DNA of 49,593 nucleotides from an uncultured Eubacteriales bacterium (GCA_900315285.1 OMYO01000012.1:1-49593), one strand, 5' to 3'; numbered from the stretch's first letter, positions 1-8,960 are shown. Translations and numbers: made by a program. Notes: a model not told the origin generated them from the letters alone.

Positions 1-162
1 ACTGCAAACCACATCACATAAATCATTTGCAGTTAATCCGTCATGGCGGCAGCAGGAATTTTAACTGCAAAAGGCCGTTCAGAGAACAAATGCAGTTAAC
101 TCTCCGCCTGCCGCCGCAATTTATTAACTGCAAAATGGAGTAAATGGATGGAAAGCAGTTAA
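1..162. repeat. Dyad array A1 (three 39-bp units, 63-bp period)
   Basis: Three inverted-repeat units at about -2..36 (first three bases lie outside the window), 61-99 and 124-162. Each has a left arm TTAACTGCAAA and a right arm close to TTTGCAGTTAA, with a 17-base variable loop, giving 39 bp per unit and a 63-bp period. Spacers are about 24 bp and rich in GCC/GGC. The same stem and spacing recur 30 kb away (array A2). The last right arm runs into AAATCGCC at 161-168, a motif repeated through the window. No gene is seen in positions 1-239 other than the terminator at 181-212. Function unknown. Confidence 0.85.
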
Positions 163-180
163 ATCGCCTCCCCACCCAGC

Positions 181-212
181 AAAAAAAGACTGCACCACCC
201 AAGTGGTACAGC
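181..212 (-). terminator. Terminator of the TPR-like gene
   Basis: On the minus strand an 11-bp stem (GGCTGTACCAC / GTGGTGCAGTC) with a TTGG loop is followed by a run of T. It lies about 28 bp after the stop codon of the gene at 240-458. Its sequence resembles other terminators in the window that begin GGGCTGYA. Confidence 0.85.
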
Positions 213-239
213 CCTCAATAATAGATTTGATTTTTCCGG

Positions 240-458
240 TCAGTTCAGCTGCTGCCCCGCCTTCCGGTACAGCGACGGGTCAATTTGGAACGTCCCGTCA
301 TACAGTTTTGAGAGGAAGAAGCATGCTTTGGCCCGATCGACCTCTCCGGTAAGGTAGTAGTACTGACCCATTCGGTTATACAGTGCCGCATTCTGATGCG
401 GATCATAGGCAGAGAGACTCTGCGGCTTGACTGCCGGTACATTCATGTTTTTTGCCAT
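240..458 (-). CDS. Small TPR-like hypothetical protein (72 aa)
   Basis: A 72-residue protein of unknown function. Residues about 24-55 (NAALYNRMGQYYYLTGEVDRA and onward) look like one tetratricopeptide-type helix pair, with the usual small and aromatic residue pattern; it has no signal peptide or membrane segment. The start is supported by a strong AAGGAGG 11 bases before the ATG. A terminator follows at 181-212, so it is probably a single-gene transcript. It could be an adaptor or a regulatory peptide, but nothing nearby says which. I am confident it is a gene, not of its role. Confidence 0.75.
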   Translation of the reverse strand: MAKNMNVPAVKPQSLSAYDPHQNAALYNRMGQYYYLTGEVDRAKACFFLSKLYDGTFQIDPSLYRKAGQQLN

Positions 459-904
459 AGAAGAAATTACCTCCTTCCATGTACTGGCAAGGATTCCTTT
501 TCTGACGCAATTCCATGGTAACCCAAAGTTGTGATGTACCTGTTAACAAACTATCAAGGTTCTTGGTCATTTCCCTGGCCCCCTATTTCATTCGAGCCGA
601 GCGGCCCTACATTAGCCCGCCTCCCAATTCCGGCCGAGCCACCCGCCAATTTTCGGGCATGCGAAAGGCCCCGCCGGTGCGGGGCCTTTCTGTTGCAAAA
701 AATGAGGGGTAATACTTGTTTGCCACGCTGCGTTAGTTGCAGCGGTGCAAAGGAGAAAATAGAAAAGAGAGTGATATGAGAATATTGCCTGGGTATTCTC
801 AACCACCTTTACAATCTTAACGCGGTGTCAGAGCAAATGCAACAACCGAATATTGCGGATTTGTAAATCATTTTTCGTTTGCTCGAGCACGGTGAAAAAT
901 TTTC
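459..904. other. Gene-free region with two perfect hairpins
   Basis: No convincing coding sequence is seen here. Positions 663-690 form a perfect 12-bp stem (GAAAGGCCCCGC / GCGGGGCCTTTC, loop CGGT) that looks like a terminator; the following bases (TGTTG on plus, GCATG on minus) give a poor T-run on either strand. Positions 778-800 form a second hairpin (GAGAATA / TATTCTC, 9-base loop). The first may end the transcript of the Na/Pi cotransporter gene, which finishes at 905 on the minus strand, or an unrecognised short RNA. None of the dyad-array units is present. Confidence 0.5.
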
Positions 905-2701
905 TCAACTCTCCACTGGAGTGCTCTCAACGGGGACATTCTCCACACCGTTGTCAATGGTATATTCCTTGCGGAAGTCGCCATACTGCTGCATGAAGCT
1001 GGCATCCTCTCTCTTGAGGTTGTTCAGGTACTCATGGTGGTCATAGGTCTCCGCCTCTGACTCAATCATGGCGACCGCAATATTCGAACAGTGGTCACTG
1101 ACCCGCTCCAGATTGGTGAGCAAGTCGGTGAGGACAAAGCCGATTTCCACAGTAGCGTTGCCGTTCTGGAGACGGCGGACCTGACGGCTCTTGATCTCAT
1201 TGATCATACCGTCAATGACCTCCTCCAGCGGTTCAATGCTGCGGGCAAGCGTGAGATCATTGTCGCAGAAAGCATTCAGCGTACGACCGACAATGTCATC
1301 AATGGCCTCATAGAGCACTTCGAGTTCCTGGCTTGTGCCATGGGAGAACTTGATGCTCTTATTATTGATTTCCTTTGCAATTTCCGTCAGATTCTCCGCA
1401 TGATCCGCCAGACGTTCAAAGTCCGGTATGGTGTGGAGCATTTTATAGACTTTCTTGAGTTCCTTGTCAGAGAGCTCCTCCTTGGAGATTTTTACAATAA
1501 AGTTCTCCAGTTCGTCCTCCAGCTTGTCGGTCTGGTCCTCCAGCTTCAGAACATCTTCAATTTTTTTCTCGTCGAAGTTGTGAACGATGTCGACACCCTG
1601 TACCACAGCCTGCTTTGCAATGTCACCCATACGTTTGGTGACCTCAAACGACTTGTTGACGGCGAAAGCCGGGATTGTCAGCAGGTTCTCGTCCAGAAGG
1701 ACCGTCTTGTTGTGTTTTCTGTTCTTGTGGTCCCGCACAATAAGGGATGCCAGCTTACAGAGCTGGTTGGTGAACGGGAGAAGAAGAAGTGTGCCGAGGA
1801 TATTGAATGTGGTGTGGATAATGGCAATCCATACCGGATTCACCGCCTCGTTGGCAAATGAAAAATGGAAGATGGAATTGAGAACAAGCCAGAGGGTAAG
1901 GAACAGGACCGTACAGATGGTGTTGAAGGAGACGTGGACTGCTGCTACACGTTTTGCATTCTTGCTGGTGCCGATAGCCGCAATGACCGAGGCAACGCAG
2001 GAACCGATATTCAGTCCCATGATGACCGGAATCGTCGTTCCAAAAGTGAGAAGTCCCGTCAGAGAAAGTGCCTGCAGAATGCCGGACACTGCAGAAGAGG
2101 ACTGCAGCAGTGCAGTGAATACCAGACCAAACAGAACCGCCAGAATGGGGTTGTGCAGTCCGATGAGCATTTGCCGAAAAGCCGGAACCTGACCAATGGG
2201 CTGCATGGCCGCGGACATGGTGGTCATTCCGGACATGAGGATGGCAAAGCCAAGAAGAATGGTGGAGACGTCCCGCCGTTTCTGGTTCTTGGACGCCATA
2301 AGGATAACGACGCAGATAAAGGCTATGATAGGTGCAAAATTCTCCGGTTTCAGCATAGAGACAAACACGTTTGTGCTGCTGATTCCGGCGAGGGAGAGGA
2401 TCCACGCCGTAATCGTCGTGCCGATATTGGAGCCAAGCAAAGTCGGTACGGTCTGCTCCAGCGTCATAATGCCGGAGTTTACGAGTCCGACCAGCATAAC
2501 CGTCATGGCGCCGGAGGACTGAATGACTGCCGTTACGCCGGCACCGAGGGCAACACCCTTTATCTTATTGGAAGTCAGCTTGCGGAGCGTCTTTTCCATT
2601 TTGCCGCCCGCGAGCTTTTCCATGCTGGAGGACATGACATTCATTCCGTAGAGGAAGAAGGCGAGTCCGCCCAGCAGGGATATCCAGTGGTAAATATTCA
2701 T
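905..2701 (-). CDS. Na/Pi cotransporter family protein with PhoU-like C-terminus
   Basis: 598 residues. The N-terminal two thirds hold two related hydrophobic halves typical of the NptA/PNaS family, each with a QSS-containing repeat (IQSSGAMT near residue 60, LQSSSAV near 200). About residues 350-560 are charged and helical, as in PhoU domains. The family imports phosphate with sodium at the membrane. The gene follows the PhoR/PhoB-like pair on the same strand after a 101-bp gap that carries its own promoter (TTGTAT, 17 bp, TATAAT at 2763-2791), so phosphate-linked control is likely but inferred. Start: GGGAGATAT shortly before the ATG. The C-terminal tail has a small PVES tandem. Confidence 0.9.
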   Translation of the reverse strand: MNIYHWISLLGGLAFFLYGMNVMSSSMEKLAGGKMEKTLRKLTSNKIKGVALGAGVTAVIQSSGAMTVMLVGLVNSGIMTLEQTVPTLLGSNIGTTITAWILSLAGISSTNVFVSMLKPENFAPIIAFICVVILMASKNQKRRDVSTILLGFAILMSGMTTMSAAMQPIGQVPAFRQMLIGLHNPILAVLFGLVFTALLQSSSAVSGILQALSLTGLLTFGTTIPVIMGLNIGSCVASVIAAIGTSKNAKRVAAVHVSFNTICTVLFLTLWLVLNSIFHFSFANEAVNPVWIAIIHTTFNILGTLLLLPFTNQLCKLASLIVRDHKNRKHNKTVLLDENLLTIPAFAVNKSFEVTKRMGDIAKQAVVQGVDIVHNFDEKKIEDVLKLEDQTDKLEDELENFIVKISKEELSDKELKKVYKMLHTIPDFERLADHAENLTEIAKEINNKSIKFSHGTSQELEVLYEAIDDIVGRTLNAFCDNDLTLARSIEPLEEVIDGMINEIKSRQVRRLQNGNATVEIGFVLTDLLTNLERVSDHCSNIAVAMIESEAETYDHHEYLNNLKREDASFMQQYGDFRKEYTIDNGVENVPVESTPVES

Positions 2702-2762
2702 ACATATCTCCCGTTCTCAATCAGTATTACAGGAAGCTGCCACGTGCTTGCGTAGCATTTCC

Positions 2763-2791
2763 ATTATAAAGGAGCAAATTTTGCAATACAA
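2763..2791 (-). promoter_or_regulatory. Promoter of the Na/Pi cotransporter gene
   Basis: On the minus strand: -35 TTGTAT at 2786-2791, 17-bp spacer, -10 TATAAT at 2763-2768, about 60 bp before the start codon at 2701. Confidence 0.65.
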
Positions 2792-2802
2792 CAACAACCG
2801 TA

Positions 2803-4191
2803 TCAAAAAAGGATGCGAAAAGTTGTTCCCTCCCCCTCTACGCTGTCCACGCTGAGGGTGGCACCCATATACTGGGCACCGTGTTTCACAATGGAGAGGC
2901 CAAGGCCTGTGCCGCCAATGGCCTTGGAGTGGCTCTTATCCACCCGGTAGAACCGCTCAAAGATATGGGGCAGGTCCTCCTCGGGAATTCCTATGCCGGT
3001 ATCCTTCACCGAGACCTCTACGCCGTCCACATACTGCATGACCATGACGCGGACACTTCCGCCGTCACGATTATACTTGATGGCGTTATCACAGAGGTTG
3101 AAGATCATTTCCTCCACAATTTGGGCCACGCCATAGATGGTGGCATGCTCCCCTACCAGATGCAGCCGGACATTCTTCTTCTGCGCCGCATGGTGGAGAT
3201 GATCCAGAACCGACTCACAGGTGTCCCACAGGTCAATGTTCTCCTTGACGACGGCAACCTCGTTCTCATCCATTTGAGAGAGCTTAATGATGTCGCCAAC
3301 CAGAGTGATGAGGCGCTGGGACTCCTTGTGGATGACACCGGCGAATCGAGGAATGTCTTCCTCCTTCGCAATGCCCATCTCCATGAGTTCGGCATAGCCG
3401 GAGATGGAGGTCAGCGGAGTCTTCAGCTCATGGGACACGTTGGCGGTAAACTGCTGCCGCATTTTATCCTGTTCGTCGTGCTGGCGCTGCATTTCCTCAA
3501 TATTTTGGGCGATTTGCTTGTTCTGTTCCTCCAACCGCTCAGTCAGAGGCTGCAGTTCTTTGTAGACCTCGGTCTCCACCGGATTTTCCAGATTGATCTT
3601 ATTAATGGGTTCCGTGACCGTCCTGGAAATGTTGCGTGCAAGGAGCAATGCCAGAATGGCGGTGCCAGCCACAATAGAGAGGACGGGGGCAATGGAATGC
3701 CGCAGAACAGCCCGCATATTGTAGCGGGTTCCGGAAAGCCGGAGTACATTCCCATCCTTCAGCTTGGCAGCCGCATACATGCTCTGCCGGGATAGCGTCG
3801 AACTTCTCCTCTCCGAAAAGCCCTTTCCGTTTTCCATGGCCTCCCGGAACTCCGGCCGGTCTTTATGGCTGGACAGCTTGTCGGCCTCCATCTGGTTATC
3901 ATAGAGGACATGGCCGTCCGATGCGATAATGGTGATTCTCCGATCTGTGTTCAAAGACTCCGCAGCGCGATACCCTCCATGGGTGTTACAGTAGTCCACC
4001 AGCATGCTGAGCTCACTGTTCATATTGTCTTCCTGCTGTCTGGAATATTGGCTGTACATGACCCAGATATTCAGTGCTGAGGTGAAGAACAGAACGATCA
4101 GAGCGACCAGCAGGATATAGTAGAAGAGCGTGCGGCTCATGAGGCGGATCTTCGGGCGCCTCTTTCCCTCCGCGGGGTCAGTCCGGCTCAT
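2803..4191 (-). CDS. PhoR-like sensor histidine kinase
   Basis: 462 residues, membrane bound. One transmembrane helix near residues 20-42 and a second near 165-185 flank an extracytoplasmic sensor part. A short linker and coiled coil follow, then the dimerisation/phosphoacceptor segment FTANVSHELKTPLTS (His near residue 255), an N box (NLCDNAIKYN), G1 (DTGIGI) and G2 (GTGLGLS). It should autophosphorylate and pass phosphate to the regulator encoded just upstream. Its start overlaps the end of that regulator gene by 14 bp, indicating translational coupling. An internal Met at residue 18 is a possible alternative start. The specific stimulus is not shown; PhoR is inferred from family and the neighbouring phosphate transporter. 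Confidence 0.9.
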   Translation of the reverse strand: MSRTDPAEGKRRPKIRLMSRTLFYYILLVALIVLFFTSALNIWVMYSQYSRQQEDNMNSELSMLVDYCNTHGGYRAAESLNTDRRITIIASDGHVLYDNQMEADKLSSHKDRPEFREAMENGKGFSERRSSTLSRQSMYAAAKLKDGNVLRLSGTRYNMRAVLRHSIAPVLSIVAGTAILALLLARNISRTVTEPINKINLENPVETEVYKELQPLTERLEEQNKQIAQNIEEMQRQHDEQDKMRQQFTANVSHELKTPLTSISGYAELMEMGIAKEEDIPRFAGVIHKESQRLITLVGDIIKLSQMDENEVAVVKENIDLWDTCESVLDHLHHAAQKKNVRLHLVGEHATIYGVAQIVEEMIFNLCDNAIKYNRDGGSVRVMVMQYVDGVEVSVKDTGIGIPEEDLPHIFERFYRVDKSHSKAIGGTGLGLSIVKHGAQYMGATLSVDSVEGEGTTFRILF

Positions 4192-4861
4192 CGGAGATCA
4201 TGTAGCCAATGCCGCGGACGGTCTTTATGATTTTCCCGGCGTCGCCGAGCTTCCGGCGCAGCGTCCGGATATGTACGTCCACAGTACGGCTCTCTCCATC
4301 AAAGGAGTAGCCCCAGATCTTATTTAGCAGCTGGTCCCTTGTCAGAACGATATTTTTGTTCTCCAAAAGGCAGCAGAGCATTTCAAACTCTTTGCGTGTC
4401 AGGCTGACCCGTTCCCCGGCCACCTTGACCTTGTGTTTTTTCGGGGAGACGTAGAGGTCACCAATTTCGTACTCCGTGAGGACCTCGTCCTCATTTTCAC
4501 CGGTGCGGCGGAGCAGGGCCTTGACGCGTGCAACAAGTTCCATCATGCCGAAGGGCTTGGGAATATAGTCATCGGCGCCAAGCTCAAAGCCGCGAACCTT
4601 GTCAATTTCAGAGCCCTTGGCGGTCAGCATGATGACCGGGAGCTTTTTGGTCTTCCGGTCTTTGCGAATTTTTTCCAGAATGGAGAGACCGCTCTCCTCC
4701 GGAAGCATGATATCCAGCAGGACTAGCTGGGGAAGCTGCTCATCCATGGCCTTCCAGAACTCCGAGGGAGTCCCGAAGCCCCGGGACTCATAGCCGGTGC
4801 TGTTCAGGGTATAGACAACAAGTTCCCGAATGTTCGCATCGTCTTCGACGAGATAGATCAT
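4178..4861 (-). CDS. PhoB/OmpR-family response regulator
   Basis: 227 residues. The receiver domain (about 1-115) has the acidic pair D7-D8, phosphoacceptor D50 in LLDIMLP and the conserved lysine in PKPF. The C-terminal winged-helix DNA-binding domain (about 130-225) contains SLTRKEFEMLCCLL and GESRTVDVHIRTLRRKL, typical of PhoB/PhoP. It should bind promoters when phosphorylated by the kinase encoded next. AACAGGAGG lies upstream of the ATG. Two TTNACN-type hexamers 5 bp apart at 4920-4936 could be its own binding site (autoregulation). Confidence 0.92.
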   Translation of the reverse strand: MIYLVEDDANIRELVVYTLNSTGYESRGFGTPSEFWKAMDEQLPQLVLLDIMLPEESGLSILEKIRKDRKTKKLPVIMLTAKGSEIDKVRGFELGADDYIPKPFGMMELVARVKALLRRTGENEDEVLTEYEIGDLYVSPKKHKVKVAGERVSLTRKEFEMLCCLLENKNIVLTRDQLLNKIWGYSFDGESRTVDVHIRTLRRKLGDAGKIIKTVRGIGYMISDEPD

Positions 4862-4919
4862 TCCTTTTTCCTCCTGTTGATTTTTCCTATCTATTTTACA
4901 TTACCATAGACACCGGAAT

Positions 4920-4936
4920 TGTTAAACTTAAGTAAA
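4920..4936 (-). promoter_or_regulatory. Possible PhoP/PhoB box upstream of the response regulator
   Basis: On the minus strand TTTACT and TTAACA are separated by 5 bp, matching the direct-repeat layout of Firmicute PhoP sites (TT[ATC]A[CT]A, 5-bp spacing). It lies about 60-75 bp before the regulator start. Resemblance only. Confidence 0.35.
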
Positions 4937-4939
4937 ATG

Positions 4940-4970
4940 AAAGGCATATCGGTGGTTCCGATATGCCTTT
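4940..4970 (-). terminator. Terminator after the glycosyltransferase gene
   Basis: A perfect 13-bp stem (AAAGGCATATCGG / CCGATATGCCTTT) with a 5-base loop, followed on the minus strand by TCATTTTAC and on the plus strand by TTCTG. It lies 20 bp after the stop codon at 4991. Confidence 0.75.
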
Positions 4971-4990
4971 TTCTGAAAAAATATTGTATT

Positions 4991-6412
4991 TTATTCTTTT
5001 TCGTCGTTCTTTTTGCGCGATGCAGCCTTCTTTGCAGCGGCAGCAGCCTTCTTTGCTGCGGCGGCCGCCTTCTTTGCCGCATTCTTTTTCTCTTTCTCGG
5101 CTGTCTTGCGTTCCTTTTCCGCTGCCTTCACGGCGGCCTTTTCCTCTTTCATGCGGGCCTTTTCGGCATCCATTCTGCGGCGTGCCTCTTTTTCCGCCTC
5201 TTTGCGCTGCATTTCCAGACGGCGATCCATGGCCTTTTTGCTCCGGGTCATGTCTTTCCGAAGATAGGAGCCGCACTCCACTTTCTTCTCCACGAGCCGG
5301 ACAATGTCTGTGGCAGCATTCTTGTTGATATATTTGCGCTGGTTCTCAATGATCTGCTCGGCCACCGTGGGGTCTTTCAGCTGATCCACGCACTTCAAAA
5401 GGTCACGGTTTATAGACTTGGCATACAGGGCCATGCCGTGCTCCTGGAAGAACTTGACGTTGGAGGCCTCCAGCCCGCCCGGGATGGGGCTGATGAAGAT
5501 GAGGGGCTTGCCGAGGGACGATGCCTCCGTGGAGGAGAGTCCACCGGGCTTCGTGATGATGATGTCGGAGGCAATCATGTACTCAGCCATGCGGTCCGTG
5601 TGCTCCATGAGGATGACCTTGCCGGGGAAAAGCCGCTTGATTTCCCGGTAGAGGAAGCCATTGTCTCCGCAGATTGCAATAATGCGGACATTGCTGTCAA
5701 TGAGGTAACGGCCTGCAAGGAGCGTGACGCCCTCGAGGATTTTTCCGGAGCCGACGGCGCCGCCGGAGATCATGATATATTTTTTGTCCTGTTCCAGACC
5801 GAGTGCAGTCCTCGCCTGTTCCTGGGTCAGTTTGGTGCGGAACTCCTTTTTGACCGGAATACCGATGGGATACAGATGGTGCTCGGGAACGCCGAGGCTC
5901 ACATACTCATCGATGAGGTCCGGGGATGCAATGACATAGTTGTCCTGGTTTCCCTCTCTTGTCAGAGGAATGCAGTGATAGTCCGTGGACACCCAGAATG
6001 TAGGCGGCAGAAAATGGCCCCGCTGGCGGATGGCGTGGAGCATTTCACCGGGGTACGGATGGCAGGTGATGACAGCGTCAAAACCGCTTTTGGTGATGAA
6101 GCGGTAAAGCCGTTCCGCCATGTTGTAGTTCCAGTAATAGACCGGGGTCATAACCGGGCCGTCCGTGGCATGCTTATTGAAGATTTCACCGAGATTATAG
6201 AAGAAGCCGAAAATATGGGGCACTTTCTGTACGGCCTTCGTATAGGTCTTGTTGACGATGGTGCTCGTGATTTTTCCCGAGGTACGGCCCTTGAGCTCGA
6301 AGGGGTCCATCATAACGGCCTCATGGCCGAGCTTGCGGAACTCCTCTTTCAGGGCAAAGGCTGCCGCGTTGTGGCCGCCTCCGGTGCCGTTGGACAGGAT
6401 GAGTACTTTCAT
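4991..6412 (-). CDS. MGDG synthase/UgtP-like glycosyltransferase with Lys/Ala-rich tail
   Basis: 473 residues. The N-terminus has the MGDG-synthase signature GTGGGHNAAA; the C-terminal GT28-like half has the nucleotide-sugar loop ISGGAVGSGK and TKPGGLSSTEA. The family transfers sugars to diacylglycerol at the inner membrane face, making glycolipids and lipoteichoic acid anchors. Residues about 395-473 are an extra tail, almost only Lys, Ala, Glu and Arg, with repeated KKAAAAA blocks, predicted as a long charged helix; the usual family length is about 370-400. The tail could bind acidic lipids or nucleic acid. Start supported by TAGGAG 8 bases before the ATG. Glycolipid synthesis is confident; the exact sugar and acceptor are not. 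Confidence 0.85.
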   Translation of the reverse strand: MKVLILSNGTGGGHNAAAFALKEEFRKLGHEAVMMDPFELKGRTSGKITSTIVNKTYTKAVQKVPHIFGFFYNLGEIFNKHATDGPVMTPVYYWNYNMAERLYRFITKSGFDAVITCHPYPGEMLHAIRQRGHFLPPTFWVSTDYHCIPLTREGNQDNYVIASPDLIDEYVSLGVPEHHLYPIGIPVKKEFRTKLTQEQARTALGLEQDKKYIMISGGAVGSGKILEGVTLLAGRYLIDSNVRIIAICGDNGFLYREIKRLFPGKVILMEHTDRMAEYMIASDIIITKPGGLSSTEASSLGKPLIFISPIPGGLEASNVKFFQEHGMALYAKSINRDLLKCVDQLKDPTVAEQIIENQRKYINKNAATDIVRLVEKKVECGSYLRKDMTRSKKAMDRRLEMQRKEAEKEARRRMDAEKARMKEEKAAVKAAEKERKTAEKEKKNAAKKAAAAAKKAAAAAKKAASRKKNDEKE

Positions 6413-6471
6413 GAAACAGCTCCTAAACTCTAAGCAAAAATGGATGAAAAATTACGTTTCAAAGATACTAC

Positions 6472-6492
6472 AGAAATGTCCACCTTGCAAGG
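6472..6492 (-). terminator. Weak hairpin after the cytoplasmic GH2 gene
   Basis: AAATGTCC and GGACATTT enclose a short loop just downstream of the GH2 stop codon on the minus strand. The following T content is poor, so read-through into the glycosyltransferase gene is possible. Confidence 0.4.
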
Positions 6493-6499
6493 ACATTTA

Positions 6500-8875
6500 C
6501 TATAAGACGCTGATTTCCACAGTCTCGTCCGGCTGATCCGCCGCAGCGGAGGAAAAGCGCACCACCGTAGTGGTTCTCTCAGATCCAACTCGGACAATGG
6601 CAAGGGCATTTCCAAAATATGTGGTGGCAGAATCCGTGTCAAAGCGCTCCTTCGTACAGGGGTCTGCACTGCCAAAGCCAAGCAGTTCCCCATTTTCCAC
6701 CGTACAGAACAATGTCTCATCACAGTTGCACTCCCGAATACCGTTCTCCCCACGCAGCGTCACGGGGACATAGACGATGTCCCCGGGGAATGCGGCTTTC
6801 TGTTCTGCCGCCGCACTGATGCGGAGCTTTCCGGTAGCAGAACGCAGACTGGCCGAGGCACCGACCTCCTGCAGACGGGAATTACACACAACCGCCGTGA
6901 GGATTCCCGGCTCATAGAGAATGTGGAAGACCGCCTTGTTTTTGTGTACGCGGGAAATTCCCACCGTCTCGTCATTCAGGAGGAGTTTTACGAAACTTCC
7001 GGTCGTATAGACCTCAACCGTAGTCCGATAGTGGGTGCAGCCGCGCCAGGACCAGGAGTCCACGGCATTGCTGGTGCGCCACGGAGACTTTGTGAGAAGT
7101 TTGCCGGGTTCGTTCATGGGGTGGACGCCGATCCAGGGCTTGTCGGAGAAGCGCCACACCGAAGAGGCGTAGTGTGCCAGTGAGGTGGGGTTTCCGAGGA
7201 TATCAAAGGCGCCGGAGCCGTTTATGAGCCACGGATAAGGTGCGCCAAACCAGCCGGCTCCGTCCGTATTCCAGGTGTCGGCGCCCGCTTCCCCGAGGTA
7301 GTCCCACCCGCTCCAGAGAAAACCGCCGAGGATACCGGGGTCGGACTCCGCCGAGGCGGCGGCCTGCGGGAGATCAGAGGGGAGAATTTCAGTGCCGAGG
7401 ATAAGACGGCCGGGGTGTTTCTTCCGGTCTCCGCCCCAGCGGGATACCGAGTAGTTGTAGCCCGCAATATCCAGCAGGTCACAGAACGGAGCCGTTATTT
7501 TACCCACCTGGGGCAGTTCACCCAAGAGGCCTACGACCGGGGCAGCCAGCGCAGCTCCCGAATTCAGCGGCCGGGCGGCCTCCGGGATCGTCAACGGGAA
7601 GGCCGGTGCCTTTTTTCCAAAGCGCCGAAACAGGCGGTTCACGGCAGAGGTTCCGCTGAGGAGTGCGAGGTTGACCCCTGCAGTGAGCGGACGTGACACA
7701 TCATAACGACGTACCTCGTCCATGATGAGACGCGCCATTTGCAGGCCATCCTGGTCATTGGGCTCTATGAGGTCGTTTCCTATGGAATAAAGGATGACGC
7801 TGGGGTGATTCCTCGCCATGAGGACCGCCGCACGAATCGTCGCCTTCCAGGTGTCTGCAAAAGACTCGGAGGCGTCGCCCTTATAGCGGGGCATGTACCA
7901 ATTGTCAAACAGATCCAACAACACATACATGCCGTAGCGGTCACATGCTGTGAGGAACTCCTCCGACGGCGGATTATGGGCCGTCCGAACAGCGTTGAAG
8001 CCTGCCTCCTTCATGCGGAGAATGCGGCGGTTTTCGGCCTCTTTGCAAGTGGCAGCGCCAAGGAGACCATTGTCGTGGTGAACGCACCCGCCCCGAAGAA
8101 CCGTGCGGTTTCCGTTGAGAAACAAACCGCTTTTGCCCCACTCCAGCAAGCGGATACCAAAATAGAACTTGACCGCGTCCAGCGTCTTGCCGTCCGCCAC
8201 ATAGGAGACACGCATGGTGTAGAGGTCGGCTCCGGTGTCGGACCAGAGGAGCGGTTCCGGGATGGTGAGGAGACAGTCGGCGCCATTCCCCTCCACGATG
8301 CGATTCTTCTTGTAGAAAACCTCGACGCGGACGTCGGCACCCTTAGGACAGCCTTCGGTGCGGACACGGATTTCGGCGGACTGGGGCGATGCACTCTCCG
8401 TCACCACCGCCACATTTTCCTCCGTAATGGAGCAGCCCTTCGGCCCAACACCGACATAGACCGGGCGGTAAATTCCCGCGCCGGAATACCACCGGGAGTT
8501 CGGAAGATCCGAGTTGTCCACGCGAACTTCCAGTGTGTTCTTCTCCCCCGGCCGGACCAATTCCGACACGTCGAGGGTGAAGGGCGTATAACCGCCGGTA
8601 TGGGAACCGGCGGGCGCACCGTTCACAGTGACTTCCGCGCTGGGATAGACCCCGTCAAAGCGGAGCACGATGTGCTTGCCGGACCAATCTTCCGCAATGT
8701 CCAGTTCTCTAGTATAATAATAAGTACCAGGTGGGAACCAGGCACCGGCAGCCCCTGCGGGGGAGTCAGCCGTGCGTTCCTCATGGATCATGGCGTCATG
8801 GGGCAGTGTGACGGAGGTCTTTTCCCCGCCCTCTCTCCAGAAAGTCCAGCCCTGGTCTATTCTCAGTAATTTCAT
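6500..8875 (-). CDS. GH2 family glycoside hydrolase (beta-galactosidase-like), cytoplasmic
   Basis: 791 residues without a signal peptide. Residues about 1-140 form the sugar-binding jelly roll (LRFDGVYPSAEVTVNG), 150-240 the immunoglobulin-like domain, and 240-540 the TIM barrel (VRTAHNPPSEEF). The segment normally reading GNE, which supplies the acid/base glutamate, here reads YSIGNDLIEP, with Asp encoded by GAC near 7770. The nucleophile Glu is probably in LGTEILPSD. The C-terminal region resembles the DUF4982 and Ig-like parts of this subfamily. Start: AGGTGGGAAT before the ATG. It is divergent from the P-type ATPase gene. Beta-galactosidase is the likeliest activity, but beta-glucuronidase or mannosidase relatives share the fold, and the Asp may change or lower activity. 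Confidence 0.82.
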   Translation of the reverse strand: MKLLRIDQGWTFWREGGEKTSVTLPHDAMIHEERTADSPAGAAGAWFPPGTYYYTRELDIAEDWSGKHIVLRFDGVYPSAEVTVNGAPAGSHTGGYTPFTLDVSELVRPGEKNTLEVRVDNSDLPNSRWYSGAGIYRPVYVGVGPKGCSITEENVAVVTESASPQSAEIRVRTEGCPKGADVRVEVFYKKNRIVEGNGADCLLTIPEPLLWSDTGADLYTMRVSYVADGKTLDAVKFYFGIRLLEWGKSGLFLNGNRTVLRGGCVHHDNGLLGAATCKEAENRRILRMKEAGFNAVRTAHNPPSEEFLTACDRYGMYVLLDLFDNWYMPRYKGDASESFADTWKATIRAAVLMARNHPSVILYSIGNDLIEPNDQDGLQMARLIMDEVRRYDVSRPLTAGVNLALLSGTSAVNRLFRRFGKKAPAFPLTIPEAARPLNSGAALAAPVVGLLGELPQVGKITAPFCDLLDIAGYNYSVSRWGGDRKKHPGRLILGTEILPSDLPQAAASAESDPGILGGFLWSGWDYLGEAGADTWNTDGAGWFGAPYPWLINGSGAFDILGNPTSLAHYASSVWRFSDKPWIGVHPMNEPGKLLTKSPWRTSNAVDSWSWRGCTHYRTTVEVYTTGSFVKLLLNDETVGISRVHKNKAVFHILYEPGILTAVVCNSRLQEVGASASLRSATGKLRISAAAEQKAAFPGDIVYVPVTLRGENGIRECNCDETLFCTVENGELLGFGSADPCTKERFDTDSATTYFGNALAIVRVGSERTTTVVRFSSAAADQPDETVEISVL

Positions 8876-8960
8876 ATTCCCACCTCAAATCTATTAACAT
8901 TTTAGCAGATTGTGATGATATAATGTAGTCCATCCAAGATGAACCCGGGAGGTCTTCCGA

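Noticed and set aside
663..690. GC-rich hairpin as the end of a known structured RNA such as 6S or RNase P
   Set aside because: No conserved core of a known RNA family could be recognised in the flanking sequence; recorded only as a hairpin.
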